From NCBI GenBank assembly GCA_000802095.1, contig JUEB01000021.1:35115-99114 (forward strand): 64,000 nt of DNA, written 5' to 3'. The translations under genes and the position numbers were made by a program. Below are positions 1 through 8,423 of the stretch, in pieces. Below the pieces are notes generated by a model. That model had not been told where the DNA came from and made no database searches. It saw nothing but the letters and a program-made list of their open reading frames with translations. Position 1 is the first letter of the stretch. Every line of letters starts with the position of its first letter. The DNA is from Peptococcaceae bacterium BICA1-7 (GTDB taxonomy: Bacteria > Bacillota > Desulfotomaculia > Desulfotomaculales > Desulfocucumaceae).

Positions 1-2
1 GC

Positions 3-125
3 TTTTATGAGGATAAAATAAAGCAGGGAAGCATGCTGGTGACGGTAAAGTGCGACGACAACAAGGCCCAGGAGGCCTCGGGAGTCCTTACCCAGTATGG
101 CGGCCAAAATGTAGAAATACACTAA
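3..125 (+). CDS. C-terminal end of a general-stress-type protein (partial)
   Basis: Only the last 40 codons lie in the window, ending in TAA at 123-125. The readable tail has a motif like SMLVTVKCDD, then a helix, then a final YGGQNVEIH stretch. This resembles the end of the small YflT/YsnF-type general stress domain, in which a LVTVR-like strand precedes an acidic helix and a terminal GA-rich strand. That match is from memory and is weak because the N-terminus is missing. A hairpin terminator follows directly, so this is the last gene of its transcript. Confidence 0.5.
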   Translation, partial: FYEDKIKQGSMLVTVKCDDNKAQEASGVLTQYGGQNVEIH

Positions 126-127
126 GT

Positions 128-150
128 AACCGCCCTCCGGGGCGGTTATT
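128..150 (+). terminator. hairpin terminator after the partial gene
   Basis: An 8-bp perfect stem (128-135 with 140-147) with a TCCG loop is followed by a short T-rich stretch. It starts three bases after the stop codon. The T tract is poor, so termination strength is uncertain. Confidence 0.6.
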
Positions 151-525
151 TCAGACTGCTGACAAAACCTTTGATTATAATATCTGCTCGAAAGTGACAT
201 TCATAGAGGCAGGGAAGTACCAGCCACTTGCTAACATTGCGGAGGCTGTTACCGGGTTTTGAAGCAGGAGGCTTACGGAATGCCGGTCCGTCTGCCGGAT
301 GCAGACGGAAACCGAGAGCCGCACGGATGCGGTATTCGAGGTGGTCGGCAGTCCGTTGGCTGCAAGTCTTAAAGCCGGTTCCCCTTATGGGGACATTCCT
401 GCCCACTAAGAAATCCCAATCTTCAGCAGGTGTGTCCCCTTTCCTTATATAGCACCAGTTGGCATGGGGTTGGTATTCCAGGCCGGCCCTTGAGCAGCTT
501 ATTACTGTTCACTTTGAATAAATCC
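151..525. other. 375-bp gap with small hairpins and a 52-bp GGGGAC repeat
   Basis: No convincing gene is present. The gap contains an 8-bp hairpin (288-295 with 301-308, 5-nt loop), a 5-bp hairpin (319-323 with 328-332) and the 52-bp repeat at 388-439 listed separately. The run of hairpins suggests remains of a structured RNA or mobile element, but I cannot name it. Confidence 0.4.
388..439 (-). repeat. 52-bp GGGGAC element, copy 1
   Basis: This 52-bp unit has imperfect 13-bp terminal inverted repeats (388-400 and 427-439; outer GGGGACA ends). The last 19 bases (421-439) are the exact reverse complement of 39287-39305, the start of a second 52-bp copy in the opposite orientation. The ends match between copies while the middle differs. 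This is typical of REP/MITE-like elements moved by IS200/IS605-type (RAYT) transposases, none of which is visible here. Confidence 0.7.
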
Positions 526-1401
526 CTAATCCCCAATTCCCAAAGAATTAGCTTTCAGTGCTTCTTCATAGATTGACTTGAAGATAAGGGCATCCTCAGC
601 CTGACACCCGTCAGACTCGCAGATAACAGTAAACTCAGCCGAGTGGCTGGCCAGCAGCGCGGCCAGGAAGGAAAAATCCGGACCGTACCCTTCATCCCTG
701 GTGGTCATATGCTTTTTCTCCCCGGCGCTGGTATACTCCACCGGGCTAAAGTGTATGTGCAGCCTTTTTAAGGCTTCCTTTCCAAGCACTGCGACTATCT
801 TATCAAATACTCCGGCAAAGGCCTCCTCCACCCCGAAGCCTCCCTGGGTGACCGCGTGCAGGTGGCCAAAGTCAATGGCGGGGATTATATTAGGACCTGC
901 TCCGCAGAGTTCCATCACCTCTTCCAGACTTCCCAGAAGGTTTTTCTTACCCATTGTTTCCGGGGCTAGCATTATATCATCCAGCCCTTCCTCCCGTGCC
1001 TGTAAAGAAATTTCCCTTAAAAAAGCCGTGGCCCTTTTCATGGCCCCCGACCGGTCATCCTTGCCCGATCCCGGGTGAAACACCACCACCCGCGCACCCA
1101 TCCACCTTGCCGCCAGAAGGGTTTTCATAAGGTGCTGCCTTGTTTTCACCCGGCCCTCAGGGTCAGGGGTGGCCAGGTTTATATAATAGGGGGCGTGAAT
1201 GCTTAGATAAATACCGTTCTCCGCAGCCTTCCGGCCCAGTTCCCGGGCTGTCTCCTCCCCTATATTGACCCCCCGGCTGCACTGATATTCGTAAGCGTTG
1301 AGCCCTTTTTCCCTCAGCCAGCGGGGCATGTCCAGCGAGCTTTTATGACCTTCCCCATAAAAGGAATTGGAATTCCCCGCCGGGCCAAACCTGGTATGCA
1401 A
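526..1401 (-). CDS. Endonuclease IV-like TIM-barrel metalloenzyme (AP endonuclease family 2)
   Basis: This is a 291-residue protein of the endonuclease IV / xylose-isomerase-like TIM barrel superfamily. Nearly all Nfo metal ligands are visible in order: H69 (SIHAPYY), H109 (VFHPG), E148 (APETMGK), D177 and H180 (AIDFGH), H217 (HIHFSP), H231 with D236, and E262 (ICESDG). The spacing is close to E. coli Nfo (69, 109, 145, 179, 182, 216, 229, 231, 261). A trinuclear-zinc AP endonuclease (base excision repair, cytoplasm) is therefore the best guess. The N-terminus is more divergent than in classical Nfo, so a sugar-phosphate isomerase-like role cannot be excluded. It is a single gene facing away from the next one. 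Confidence 0.8.
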   Translation of the reverse strand: MHTRFGPAGNSNSFYGEGHKSSLDMPRWLREKGLNAYEYQCSRGVNIGEETARELGRKAAENGIYLSIHAPYYINLATPDPEGRVKTRQHLMKTLLAARWMGARVVVFHPGSGKDDRSGAMKRATAFLREISLQAREEGLDDIMLAPETMGKKNLLGSLEEVMELCGAGPNIIPAIDFGHLHAVTQGGFGVEEAFAGVFDKIVAVLGKEALKRLHIHFSPVEYTSAGEKKHMTTRDEGYGPDFSFLAALLASHSAEFTVICESDGCQAEDALIFKSIYEEALKANSLGIGD

Positions 1402-1568
1402 AAAACATCCCCCCAGTTAATAATTTTCCTCAAAATAAAGTGTTCTCATTTAGAATATTAATCTTAAACGCCTCCATTGTAAACGAGAGGTATATTTTTG
1501 CAAAAGGAAGGATTTTTCATATTTTAACTTTAATTACATATTTAGCCATAATTAAAGGAGGTCGTCCA

Positions 1569-3113
1569 TTGAAGTCCAAGCTCTATATCATTGTTACCCT
1601 GGCGCTTATTTTTCTGACCGGGGGTTGCATCAACACAGCCGGCTGGAATTCCGATGATGGCAGGAAATTGGTTATTCTTCAGGAAAGTTTGCCGGACACC
1701 CTGGACCCGCTAAAAAATTCATCATATGAAAATGTCCTTCCCCTGACAGGGATTTATGAGGGACTTGTTAAGCTAAATACTGCCACGCTGACCCCCGAAC
1801 CCTGCCTGGCCAGGAACTGGGAAGTCTCCGGGGACGGGCTGCGCTGGACATTTAATCTATTTCCGGGGATAAAGTTTAGTGACGGCACTCCCTGCACCGC
1901 AGAGGCAGTCAGGGCCAGCATGGCCAGGTCATTGTCTTTAAAGGACACAGATCCCTATCCCGCCCTCGTTTTTGCACCGGTGGCCTCCATAGATACCAGC
2001 GGTGAGTACACTGTGTCTTTCACCTTAAAGGACCCCTTCACCCCTTTTATAAAGAACCTGGCCCTACCCTTCGCAGCCCCGGTGGTAAGCCCCGCCGCCC
2101 TGTTAAAGTATGGGGACAATTTTTGGAAATACCCCTCGGGCACCGGGCCGTACATGGTTGACAGCCTGGGCAGGAATAAAATTGAGCTGCGCCCCAACCC
2201 TTATTACCGGGCAGGGCCCGCTTCCAGTAACATTATATTCAAGGCGGTGCCCGACCCTATAGACAGGTCCGATCAGCTGCTGAGCGGGAAAGCCGATATA
2301 ATATTCTTCCCGGCCTCCAGGAGCCTTGATGCACTGAGGTCAAAGAACATGAAAGTTATTTCTCTGCCCGGGCTGGACTTAAGTTTTATAGGCTTCTACA
2401 CCGACAGAGCCCCCTTTTCTGACAGAGATCTCCGAAGGGCTATAGCCGGGTCCCTGGACAGGGGAAAAATAGTTGCTGCAGCGATGGAGGGAGAGGGAGT
2501 ACCGGCTGACGGCATACTTCCTCCACCCATGGCCGGGCCGGGAATGAGCAAAGGTCCTTCCTACACCACCGGACAGGTGCGGGAAATACTCTCCCGGAAA
2601 GGGTATCCTGGCGGCATGGACATCACCCTGGTAACCTACCAGGACTCCAGGAGATACTGCCCCCAGGGGGGAAGCGCTCTGGCGGAGGAAATAAAGCGCC
2701 AGCTGGAGTCTTTGGGGATTAGGGTTAAAATAGCAGCCAGTCCCTGGGACCGGCACAAGGAATCGATTCTCAACAGGGACGGAGACTTTTTTTTGTACGG
2801 GTGGACCTGTGACAATGGTGACCCCGACAATTTCATGCATACCCTTTTCCATTCTACTCAGTTGAGCAGCGGCCTTAATGTCTCCGGATTTACCAGCCAG
2901 AAGCTGGATGTATATCTGCTTACCGCCCGCAGGGTTGCCGACGGCAAAGCCAGAAAGACGCTGTATGAGGAGGCCGAAAGCATAATTTTGCAGGAGGCCC
3001 CGTTAATCCCTCTAAACCACAGTTTGACCAGGATTGCTGCCGCCCCTGGCGTCAAGGGGATAAACCTTTCTGGATTTGGACTGATAGAGCTTAATACTAT
3101 ACAGAAGGATTAA
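1569..3113 (+). CDS. Peptide/nickel-type ABC solute-binding lipoprotein (SBP family 5)
   Basis: I chose the TTG at 1569 because a perfect Shine-Dalgarno (AAAGGAGG, 1554-1561) precedes it and the product then starts with a lipoprotein signal: charged N-terminus, hydrophobic core, lipobox LTGGC, with the lipidated Cys near residue 20. The reading frame stays open upstream to 1440, but that extension is not signal-like. The mature part has the family 5 layout (Opp/Dpp/Nik): an N-terminal QESLPDTLDP region, the central LARNWEVSGDGLRWTFNL block, and late GWTCDNGDPDNF and PLIPLNH motifs. It should sit on the outer membrane face and deliver oligopeptides or a metal chelate to an ABC permease. No permease or ATPase gene is adjacent, so it is an orphan binding protein. 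Confidence 0.88.
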   Translation: MKSKLYIIVTLALIFLTGGCINTAGWNSDDGRKLVILQESLPDTLDPLKNSSYENVLPLTGIYEGLVKLNTATLTPEPCLARNWEVSGDGLRWTFNLFPGIKFSDGTPCTAEAVRASMARSLSLKDTDPYPALVFAPVASIDTSGEYTVSFTLKDPFTPFIKNLALPFAAPVVSPAALLKYGDNFWKYPSGTGPYMVDSLGRNKIELRPNPYYRAGPASSNIIFKAVPDPIDRSDQLLSGKADIIFFPASRSLDALRSKNMKVISLPGLDLSFIGFYTDRAPFSDRDLRRAIAGSLDRGKIVAAAMEGEGVPADGILPPPMAGPGMSKGPSYTTGQVREILSRKGYPGGMDITLVTYQDSRRYCPQGGSALAEEIKRQLESLGIRVKIAASPWDRHKESILNRDGDFFLYGWTCDNGDPDNFMHTLFHSTQLSSGLNVSGFTSQKLDVYLLTARRVADGKARKTLYEEAESIILQEAPLIPLNHSLTRIAAAPGVKGINLSGFGLIELNTIQKD

Positions 3114-3225
3114 GCTCTACCTTTATATGATTTTCCTGTTATTACCTGTATATAAGAGAATCCATCCACAAATACTAAAATCCGGAAAGCCTTAGGGCAA
3201 TATAATTCTTAAGGGGGATTAGTGT

Positions 3226-3897
3226 ATGGATCAGGTAATTCAGCTTCAACAGCAAGTTCAAAGACTGCAGCAGGAAATTAACGACATTAGCCAGGTGTGC
3301 AACCAACTGCAGCAGTCCGAGCAATCCAATGCCATTCAGCTCCAGCAGCTGACGCAAAAAGAGCTGATAGCCTCTCAGGGACTAAGAAGGATTCAACAGG
3401 TGGCCGGTCAGCTCAGCCAGGATATCAACCAGATCTCTAACATCACCCAGCAAATAGCTACCCAGGCGCCCATGCAAAGAACCTTACAGACCACCGGTGT
3501 ATTCCCCGGAGCATACTCCACCTATGGCAGTGCTACCAGCCAGATTCCCGGGACAGGTGTTTTCAGCAGCCAGAACCAGTTAGGCGCTTTCGGGCAGACT
3601 CAGGGAGCCTTTGGGCAGGGCAATTTCCCCAACATCAACATGAGCCCGGCAGTAACCCAACTTCCTCTCTATACCCAGGGGTACAGCGCCAACCTTTTCG
3701 GATCAGGCAACCAGCTGGGGACAACCAGCCAGTTGGGCATGGGCAGTCAGGCCTTTTCAAACACTGCGCAAAACCAATTCGGCCTGGGCGCCAGCAGTGT
3801 AGGCATGACTTCACCTGGTATGTACACACAAAGCAACCAGGGCACATTATCCGCCGGCTATTCTCCCTACCAGTCAAACCAATTCGGCTTTAGATAA
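3226..3897 (+). CDS. Gln-rich coiled-coil protein with low-complexity tail (unknown)
   Basis: This is a 223-residue protein I do not recognise. Residues 1-80 form a heptad-patterned coiled coil rich in Gln (repeated LQQ and QQV steps). Residues 85-223 are low-complexity Gly/Ser/Gln/Asn/Phe/Tyr with recurring QLG, FGQ, NQFG and GYS motifs and no Cys. The ATG at 3226 follows AAGGGGG with good spacing. There is no signal peptide or membrane segment. The composition recalls spore coat or exosporium assembly proteins (Gln/Gly/Tyr-rich, self-associating), but this is inference only. It is monocistronic with its own terminator at 3933. Confidence 0.75.
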   Translation: MDQVIQLQQQVQRLQQEINDISQVCNQLQQSEQSNAIQLQQLTQKELIASQGLRRIQQVAGQLSQDINQISNITQQIATQAPMQRTLQTTGVFPGAYSTYGSATSQIPGTGVFSSQNQLGAFGQTQGAFGQGNFPNINMSPAVTQLPLYTQGYSANLFGSGNQLGTTSQLGMGSQAFSNTAQNQFGLGASSVGMTSPGMYTQSNQGTLSAGYSPYQSNQFGFR

Positions 3898-3932
3898 CAA
3901 AAGAGTCCGGTGAATAAATGAACATAAACGTA

Positions 3933-3966
3933 AGGGTCTGCCAAAAAGCAGACCCTCTTTATTCTT
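3933..3966 (+). terminator. Rho-independent terminator
   Basis: A 9-bp perfect stem (3933-3941 with 3948-3956) with a CAAAAA loop is followed by CTTTATTCTT. It ends the transcript of the Gln-rich coiled-coil gene. Confidence 0.85.
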
Positions 3967-4015
3967 CCCCTTCTCATTTGTAATAAAATTGACCGAAAAA
4001 GACAATCTTCACCTC

Positions 4016-4044
4016 TTAACTTTTGCCCTCCCCCTTACTATAAT
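4016..4044 (+). promoter_or_regulatory. Sigma-A-type promoter for the 80-residue gene
   Basis: TTAACT (4016-4021) and TATAAT (4039-4044) are separated by 17 bp. They lie 50 bp ahead of the ATG at 4094 and just after the preceding terminator. Confidence 0.6.
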
Positions 4045-4093
4045 TAACACAATACACATTACCATAATATGTAATATCAGGGGAGGTGCCGGA

Positions 4094-4336
4094 ATGGCCA
4101 AGCCGATAAAGGAAGGGCTTTCATACAGCCAGAGGGACATAATGGAGCTTCTTATTGACTTTTCCTCATTCAAGGACAGGGTTGAGAAAAAATTCAGGGA
4201 CGTAGCCAGGGAACTTGAAGGCAAGCCCAATGAGCACGAACTGTGGGTAAACCTGTATATGATTTCTACAGACTACTCCGAGGAAGTACAAAACAAAAAG
4301 GCCAAGGTGGAAAGCAGCGTCCAGAAGGTATCCTGA
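4094..4336 (+). CDS. Small helical protein (unknown, 80 residues)
   Basis: The ATG at 4094 is chosen because GGGGAGG lies 9 bp upstream and a promoter sits at 4016-4044; the frame is open further upstream but would begin inside the promoter region. The product is 80 residues, charged and probably all-helical (MAKPIKEGLSYSQRD start), with no Cys, signal or membrane segment. I do not recognise a family. The stop is followed within five bases by the double-hairpin repeat. Confidence 0.65.
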   Translation: MAKPIKEGLSYSQRDIMELLIDFSSFKDRVEKKFRDVARELEGKPNEHELWVNLYMISTDYSEEVQNKKAKVESSVQKVS

Positions 4337-4340
4337 AAAA

Positions 4341-4565
4341 ACCGCCCTCCGGGCGGTGCCGTCTTCACAGACGGCGGGGAGACAGGAGACTGCTTAAAGG
4401 TAACACCTTAGGTCGGGAGACAGAATAGACAGGCATTTCTGACAGCAAAACATGCTTAGAGCTAATCAGCCTTATTAACCTTATAAGGACTGCTCAAGCC
4501 ATTCTGAATTCTGAATTCTGACTCCTGTATTCCGACCGCATAGAATTTTTAAGTATAAGTTTTTC
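4341..4565 (+). repeat. Double-hairpin 3' element plus heptad-repeat half element
   Basis: Two adjacent hairpins (4341-4347/4351-4357 and 4358-4364/4369-4375) lie right after a stop codon and probably also terminate transcription. They are followed by a GGAGACAGGAGACTGC stretch. The same arrangement recurs after nagA at 12503, and its first hairpin recurs after recQ at 39251. Bases 4483-4565 are a half copy of the heptad family: TTATAAGGA..., then ATTCTGA-type 7-mers in tandem (4500-4530), then the conserved CCGACCGCATAG and AGTATAAG end. Confidence 0.75.
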
Positions 4566-4671
4566 AGCATCACTCCCGGCAGGCTATAAGAAAATGCTGG
4601 CAAGGCGGCCGTTTCACCATTAGAATAATAGGTATGAGACGGGATAAGCTATTTTGGGGAGTGATACTAAG

Positions 4672-5433
4672 TTGATTAATCCTGTGGCCTTTGAGATAGG
4701 GTACCTGCAGGTCAGGTGGTACGGAATCATTCTGGCAGCAGCCTTTTTGACCGGAACCATACTGGCATACCGCCGTGCCCACCGATCAGGAGCCGATCCT
4801 GAGCACATCATCAACCTGATTACCCTGATCATACCTGCCGCAATAATTGGTGCAAGGCTTTATTACGTTATCTTCAGCTGGTCAGACTACAGGGACGATC
4901 CTTTAAGCGCCCTGGCTATATGGCACGGGGGACTGGCCATTCACGGCGGAATTATAGGAGGCGTGCTGGTGGGCCTCTGGTATACCAGAAGACACCGGCT
5001 TCCTTTGTGGAATACTGCCGATATTCTTGCGCCCAGCCTGATCATCGGCCAGGCCATAGGAAGGTGGGGCAATTTTATCAACCAGGAGGCCCACGGCGGA
5101 CCTGTTTCTGAGAGTTTTATAAACATGTTCCCCGGCTTCATAAAGAATCAGATGTTTATAGATGGGCAGTACTACCAGCCCACTTTTCTATACGAGTCGG
5201 TCTGGGATTTCGCTGTCTTCCTTTTTCTCACCTATTACTGGGGCAGACGCAAGGTTCCCGGAGAAGTGGCCCTTCTTTACCTTATACTTTATTCCACAGG
5301 CCGCCTGGTAGTTGAGGGTCTCAGAACAGACAGCCTGATGCTGGGACCGGTTAGAGTGGCCCAGTTGGTAAGCCTTGCTCTCATAATAGCCGGCTCACTC
5401 CTTTTTCATATAAGAAGAAAAAGAAAAGCCTGA
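4672..5433 (+). CDS. lgt: Prolipoprotein diacylglyceryl transferase
   Basis: Lgt moves a diacylglyceryl group from phosphatidylglycerol to the lipobox Cys of prolipoproteins in the cytoplasmic membrane. The family signature GRWGNFINQEAHGGP (about residues 130-144) is complete. The HGGLAIHGG block (about 85-93) carries the conserved His, and a GARLYYV motif precedes it. About seven hydrophobic segments fit the usual topology. The TTG at 4672 is preferred over the in-frame TTG at 4654, because GGGGAG at 4656-4661 then serves as the ribosome site; it gives 253 residues. The lipoprotein at 1569 is one likely substrate. A strong terminator follows. Confidence 0.95.
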   Translation: MINPVAFEIGYLQVRWYGIILAAAFLTGTILAYRRAHRSGADPEHIINLITLIIPAAIIGARLYYVIFSWSDYRDDPLSALAIWHGGLAIHGGIIGGVLVGLWYTRRHRLPLWNTADILAPSLIIGQAIGRWGNFINQEAHGGPVSESFINMFPGFIKNQMFIDGQYYQPTFLYESVWDFAVFLFLTYYWGRRKVPGEVALLYLILYSTGRLVVEGLRTDSLMLGPVRVAQLVSLALIIAGSLLFHIRRKRKA

Positions 5434-5462
5434 ATTTTTATCTATTCCAATACCAGCCTTCG

Positions 5463-5506
5463 AAGGAGGCCTTTTTGGAGAATTTCTAAAAAGGCCTCCT
5501 TTTTTC
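5463..5506 (+). terminator. Strong terminator after lgt
   Basis: A 14-bp perfect stem (5463-5476 with 5488-5501) is followed by a run of T. The rest of the roughly 300-bp gap to ftsK (5507-5733) holds no gene I can support. Confidence 0.9.
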
Positions 5507-5733
5507 GACAACTCTCGCTTCCTTTTTACCTGAAAAACATCATTTTTTTTATTTGCCTCGCTCCCCAAAATTTCTGTCAAGGCCCGCCAGGCCTGCCGTC
5601 ACTTGCTACCAGGGCCATTTTATGGTAAGCTCATTAAGGATGACTATGTATATAATCAGTTTATTCTGTCACATTAAAGTGCGGCCTTTTTAATAGGCTG
5701 TGCACCTTAAATCAAAAAGTCGGGGAGAAAGCA

Positions 5734-7977
5734 ATGGCAGCCCGGAATAAAAGAAAAGCGCCTGTAAAACAAAGCAGCCCTGCTGCTGAAAGAACGGATA
5801 ACAACCTTAAATATGAAATATTGGGCATAGGAATAATCACCCTGGCCTCTCTGGGAACCGCCAGCCTTTTTACCACTGCCCTGGGTGCCGTGGGTGCCCT
5901 CCTGGGCAGGATTATGGAAATAATAGCGGGGGAAGCAAGGTACCTGGTAATAATTTCCCTGGTTCTGCTGGGTATCAAACTAATCAGAGAGAAAAGCAGC
6001 TTTAAGATCACACCAAGAACAGCGGGGTTTATTATTCTGTTGCTGGTATTCCTCACCCTGGCATCTTTGGACATTCCCCGGGAACAGCTAATGAGACTGG
6101 GATACGGGGGGGCTGGAGGCGGAATAATAGGGGCTGCCTCGGTTTATGCAGCCACAGGCTGCTTTGGAACAGTGGGGACATACATAGTACTGGCCTCCCT
6201 CTCCCTGGTGTCACTGCTGCTTATTACCGGGTACACCCTGGGACAGCTGGGCTTTTTCGCTGCGCTCAGAGCCAGGAAGGCCGGCAGCGGGGCATGGAGG
6301 TGGGTGTTTAACTTTCTTACCGAAGAAGTAAACGCTGATGATGAAGATGGGGAAGATGAAAGCAGCCGCAGGACTGCGGTTATAACCGGAACAACCCCGG
6401 CGCAGGAAGAGGCCCTGCCTTCTCACTCCGCGGCGGCAAAGGAAAACGGGAACGGGGTAGATAAGAATAAAAAGAAGGTTTCCAGGGACCGGGTGGAGAT
6501 AGCCGATATCCCACCGCTTCCTCTGGCGGATGGTCGGATATACCGCCTGCCTCCCGGTAATTTACTAAAGCTTCCGGAGAATACCAAAAATGAGGTTTCC
6601 GACAAGGAGATGGCAGACCGGGCCAAAACACTGGAATCCACATTGGAAAGCTTCAGCATACAGGCTAAGGTAGTGGGGGTTTCGGTGGGGCCCGCCATTA
6701 CCCGCTATGAAATACAGCCCCCACCCGGCATAAAGGTGAGCCGGATTGTCGGCCTGGCAGATGACATAGCCCTGAACCTGGCGGTCCCCGGAGTCAGGAT
6801 TGAGGCCCCCATTCCCGGAAAGGCTGCGGTAGGCATAGAGGTTCCCAACCGGGAAGTGTCGCCAGTTACTCTTAGAGAGCTGATGGAAAGCCGTGAGTTT
6901 AAGAACTCACCCTCCAGGCTCTCTGTAGCCCTGGGCAAAGACCTGGCTGGCGCCCCCATAGTGGGCGACCTGGGTAAAATGCCCCACCTGCTGGTGGCCG
7001 GGGCTACCGGCGCGGGCAAAAGTGTATGTATAAACACCATTATAGCCAGCATACTTTTCAAGGCCACCCCTGACGAGGTAAAACTATTAATGGTAGATCC
7101 CAAAATGGTGGAGCTCACCAATTACAACGGTATTCCGCACCTTATCTCCCCGGTGGTGACCGACGCCAAAAAGGCTGCCGGCACACTGCGCTGGGCAGTA
7201 AAGGAAATGGAGCGGCGCTACGAGGCCTTCGCCACGGCAGGAGTCCGGGATATATCGAGATATAACAAAACTCACCCCGCTGAGCCCGGGGGAGAAAACC
7301 AGCCCATGCCCTTTGTAGTGATTATAATAGACGAGCTGGCTGATCTGATGATGGTGGCCCCGGCCGACGTGGAGGACTCCATCTGCAGGCTGGCCCAGAT
7401 GGCCCGGGCGGCGGGCATACACCTGGTTATAGCTACCCAGAGGCCGTCGGTGGATGTTATTACCGGGCTTATCAAGGCCAATATACCCTCCAGAATTTCC
7501 TTCGCTGTTTCCTCCCTGGTGGACTCCAGGACTATACTGGACATGGGGGGGGCCGAAAAGCTGCTGGGAAGGGGCGACATGCTGTTTTTGCCGGTGGGGG
7601 CGGCAAAGCCCATACGTCTGCAGGGTGCCTTCCTTTCAGACCAGGAGGTGGAGGGACTGGTCGATTACCTGAAGGAACAGGCCCAGCCGGTTTACGACGA
7701 GCAGGTGCTTACTGCTCCACCGGCCAGCGAGGGCAGCGGAGATGCCGACGATGACCACGATGACCTGCTGGTCCAGGCCGTGAAGTTATTTATAGAAAGC
7801 GGAACAGCCTCTATATCTCTTCTTCAGCGCAGGCTGCATATTGGTTACGCCAGGGCCGCCAGGCTGGTGGATATAATGGAAAGGCGCGGCATAGTAGGCG
7901 GTTTTGAAGGGAGCAAGCCCAGGAGCATAAGAATGACCCTTGAGCAGTTTGAGCAGACCTTCAGGGAACCTTTATAA
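5734..7977 (+). CDS. ftsK: DNA translocase FtsK/SpoIIIE
   Basis: The product is a hexameric ATP-driven DNA pump that clears chromosome DNA from the closing septum, and in sporulation moves the chromosome into the forespore. The 747 residues show an N-terminal membrane part with about four hydrophobic segments (residues 28-180) and an acidic/charged linker (200-260). The RecA-like motor has Walker A GATGAGKS at 423-430 and Walker B VVIIIDELADLM near 529-540, followed by an ATQRPSVDVITG block. The C-terminal winged-helix gamma domain (about 685-747; the SISLLQRRLHIGYARAARL region) reads KOPS/SRS sites. The length is typical for SpoIIIE. The start is ATG with GGGGAG upstream. It stands alone behind the lgt terminator. 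Confidence 0.97.
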   Translation: MAARNKRKAPVKQSSPAAERTDNNLKYEILGIGIITLASLGTASLFTTALGAVGALLGRIMEIIAGEARYLVIISLVLLGIKLIREKSSFKITPRTAGFIILLLVFLTLASLDIPREQLMRLGYGGAGGGIIGAASVYAATGCFGTVGTYIVLASLSLVSLLLITGYTLGQLGFFAALRARKAGSGAWRWVFNFLTEEVNADDEDGEDESSRRTAVITGTTPAQEEALPSHSAAAKENGNGVDKNKKKVSRDRVEIADIPPLPLADGRIYRLPPGNLLKLPENTKNEVSDKEMADRAKTLESTLESFSIQAKVVGVSVGPAITRYEIQPPPGIKVSRIVGLADDIALNLAVPGVRIEAPIPGKAAVGIEVPNREVSPVTLRELMESREFKNSPSRLSVALGKDLAGAPIVGDLGKMPHLLVAGATGAGKSVCINTIIASILFKATPDEVKLLMVDPKMVELTNYNGIPHLISPVVTDAKKAAGTLRWAVKEMERRYEAFATAGVRDISRYNKTHPAEPGGENQPMPFVVIIIDELADLMMVAPADVEDSICRLAQMARAAGIHLVIATQRPSVDVITGLIKANIPSRISFAVSSLVDSRTILDMGGAEKLLGRGDMLFLPVGAAKPIRLQGAFLSDQEVEGLVDYLKEQAQPVYDEQVLTAPPASEGSGDADDDHDDLLVQAVKLFIESGTASISLLQRRLHIGYARAARLVDIMERRGIVGGFEGSKPRSIRMTLEQFEQTFREPL

Positions 7978-8062
7978 AACCCGGATGGCACTATTGCCCT
8001 CTTCCCTAACCAATTAAAATATGTAATAATAATATATAGAAATGCTGTCTAATAAGCTGGAT

Positions 8063-8099
8063 TATAGGCCTCGGCGCGCAGCGCAGGTAAGTGCCTATA
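8063..8099 (+). promoter_or_regulatory. Structured leader hairpin
   Basis: A 7-bp stem (8063-8069 with 8093-8099) encloses a second GCGC/GCGC hairpin. It lies 38 bp upstream of the 51-residue ORF. It matches no riboswitch class I know; it may only be the terminator of ftsK, though no T tract follows. Confidence 0.35.
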
Positions 8100-8136
8100 T
8101 CCCGGTGAGAGACAAAGCTGAGGGAGGTTGTTTATA

Positions 8137-8292
8137 ATGGTAGATCAAATCATTTCCGACTATAGCTATTTTTACTACACACTGGTGTTATGCGGAATCA
8201 TAGGTGTTTTTGCGGCCATCTATAAAAAGCCCATTGAAAAAATAATGACGGATACAGACGAAAAGGCCAACGGACGTGTAGTTAATCACTAA
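8137..8292 (+). CDS. Small single-pass membrane protein (51 residues)
   Basis: This is a short ORF with a strong ribosome site (AGGGAGG, 8121-8127) before ATG at 8137, ending in TAA at 8290-8292. The 51 residues have one hydrophobic segment at about 13-28 (LVLCGIIGVFAAIY), flanked by Lys on one side, and a charged tail. Its function is unknown. The good ribosome site and membrane-like composition argue that it is real. Confidence 0.6.
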   Translation: MVDQIISDYSYFYYTLVLCGIIGVFAAIYKKPIEKIMTDTDEKANGRVVNH

Positions 8293-8423
8293 AACAGGCA
8301 GGCTGGTTAAATGCCTACTTTATTTGTGATGCTTATTTATGTAAAAACTGATAACATCCGGAAAAGTTATATTATTATTCTGCATAATAAGCTGCTGCTT
8401 CCAGGAAAGCTATAGCACAGGGG

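Noticed and set aside
151..387. Group II intron or rRNA-like fragment
   Set aside because: Small hairpins are present, but I could not match any intron domain or rRNA segment.
4243..4428. 61-residue + strand ORF across a gene end and repeat
   Set aside because: It overlaps the 80-residue gene in another frame and continues into hairpin repeats.
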